From the NCBI GenBank assembly GCA_934565775.1, contig CAKTIN010000025.1, positions 1-22,556 of the forward strand: a stretch of 22,556 nt of DNA, read 5' to 3'. The DNA is from an uncultured Oscillospiraceae bacterium (lineage in GTDB: Bacteria; Bacillota; Clostridia; Oscillospirales; Oscillospiraceae). A program made the translations under genes and the position numbers. Positions 22,124 to 22,556 of the stretch are shown here, in pieces (the first letter of the stretch is position 1; the number at the start of each line of letters is the position of its first letter). The notes under the pieces are model-generated. The model searched no databases. It was given only the letters and a program-made list of their open reading frames with translations, and had not been told where the DNA came from.

Positions 22124-22164
22124 GCCCCGGACCAATCGAATGCCGGGGCATATATGCATATATA
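22124..22164. other. GC hairpin followed by an AT-rich palindrome
   Basis: GCCCCGG (22124-22130) pairs with CCGGGGC (22143-22149). Directly after it lies TATATGCATATA (22151-22162), a perfect 12-bp palindrome. The rest of 22165-22342 is AT-rich non-coding sequence in which I see no gene or further clear element. Confidence 0.45.
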
Positions 22165-22342
22165 AAGACACTTCTGACCATGGGAATTTGAAAAAATAGT
22201 TAGAAATTTTCAGGAAATTCTGCCTCTTTTCCTCCTTTGCGGCTTGCATTCTACTGTATTGACTTGCGATGGCGGAAGCCCGGCCTCTTGCAAAGAAAAA
22301 GGGCAGCCCACGAAAAAACTTGGAAAAAAGTCAAATTAGGTC

Positions 22343-22370
22343 TTGACATCTGGGAGATGTGTGCTATAAT
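22343..22370 (+). promoter_or_regulatory. Very strong promoter driving the RNA at the right edge
   Basis: A perfect TTGACA (22343-22348), a 16-base spacer and a perfect TATAAT (22365-22370) preceded by TG (extended -10). Predicted transcription start is near 22377. No ribosome site or open frame follows, which supports an RNA product. Confidence 0.9.
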
Positions 22371-22376
22371 ATAAAA

Positions 22377-22556
22377 GCTGCATGACACAGCACCTGCTTG
22401 AGGGCATGGCTCGGCCGGGAACTCCGGTTGAAGCGGTTATGCGCCTTCATTCCTTTAATAATAAACTTCGGATGCCCTCATATGGGGGTATAGCTCAGCT
22501 GGGAGCCCGGTTGAAGCGGTAAACAACCCCCGCACTAATTGAATAAGAAATTACTC
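22377..22556 (+). ncRNA. Structured non-coding RNA with two related modules (candidate raiA-motif-type RNA), runs to window edge
   Basis: From the predicted start the RNA can form a small hairpin GCTG/CAGC (22377-22391). A 9-bp perfect helix TGAGGGCAT/ATGCCCTCA (22399-22407 with 22472-22480) encloses module A, and a 6-bp helix GGGGGT/ACCCCC (22484-22489 with 22526-22531) encloses module B. Both modules share GCTC-GC-GGGA followed by an identical CCGGTTGAAGCGGT (22424-22437 and 22507-22520). Within module A, TGAAGCG can pair with CGCCTTCA; within module B, GGTTG can pair with CAACC. No open frame is present. I cannot name the family with certainty. A strong constitutive promoter, large folded RNA and clostridial host fit the raiA-motif RNA, usually found near raiA and comFC; the next gene is outside the window. 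A HEARO/omega-RNA was considered and is less likely. Confidence 0.6.

Noticed and set aside
22377..22556. HEARO/omega-RNA of an IscB-type element
   Set aside because: The promoter is so close that a guide at the RNA 5' end would be cut off, and no element end or IscB frame is visible; kept only as an alternative to test once downstream sequence is available.
22484..22556. A genuine tRNA-Ala or tRNA-Ile gene
   Set aside because: Only the acceptor strand and D-arm resemble a tRNA; no anticodon arm, T arm or matching 3' acceptor follows.
1..22556. CRISPR array or insertion sequence
   Set aside because: No regularly spaced repeats and no transposase frame were seen on either strand.

Overview
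The window looks like chromosomal DNA of a GC-rich Gram-positive anaerobe of the class Clostridia, most likely an Oscillospiraceae-type gut bacterium. That placement is inference. It rests on strong AGGAGG ribosome sites, sigma-A-type promoters (TTGACA/TATAAT), a transketolase split into two genes, a compact glmM with a small beta-helix partner, and a BMP-family lipoprotein beside nucleoside-salvage genes.

Layout. (1) 1-887: the 3' part of tsf (elongation factor Ts) on +, followed by its terminator. A second, bidirectional terminator separates it from the converging transketolase pair (2871-1007, minus), which has its own promoter. (2) 5181-3109, minus: a left-handed beta-helix protein and glmM, transcribed from a near-consensus promoter. 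This looks like a unit for UDP-GlcNAc and cell-envelope precursors. (3) 6732-5350, minus: a membrane-anchored protein resembling polysaccharide deacetylases. (4) 6928-13920, plus: a tightly packed phage cassette. It holds small and large terminase, portal, a prohead protease with a scaffold-like tail, a decoration-like protein, the major capsid protein, two small connector-like proteins and two further virion proteins. No integrase, repressor, replication, tape-measure, baseplate or lysis gene is present, so this is an orphan head/packaging cassette. (5) 14025-14098: tRNA-Gly(CCC) with its own promoter and two tandem terminators. (6) 19330-14223, minus: a nucleoside-scavenging cluster in the order tdk, deoC, deoD, deoB, cdd, BMP lipoprotein. 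One strong promoter precedes tdk and a second likely promoter precedes the lipoprotein gene. (7) 19584-22082, plus: a P-type cation ATPase with an unusual leader. (8) 22083-22556: no protein gene is visible. A near-consensus promoter drives what looks like a highly structured RNA that runs to the window edge and contains two copies of one sequence module.

How the genes work together. In the nucleoside cluster, BMP would bind extracellular nucleosides, Cdd deaminates cytidine and deoxycytidine, DeoD phosphorolyses purine nucleosides, DeoB moves phosphate from C1 to C5 of (deoxy)ribose, DeoC cleaves deoxyribose-5-phosphate to glyceraldehyde-3-phosphate and acetaldehyde, and Tdk salvages thymidine. 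The split transketolase could take up the pentose phosphates, although it lies elsewhere in the window. The most interesting items are the structured RNA at the right edge and the orphan capsid cassette between housekeeping genes.
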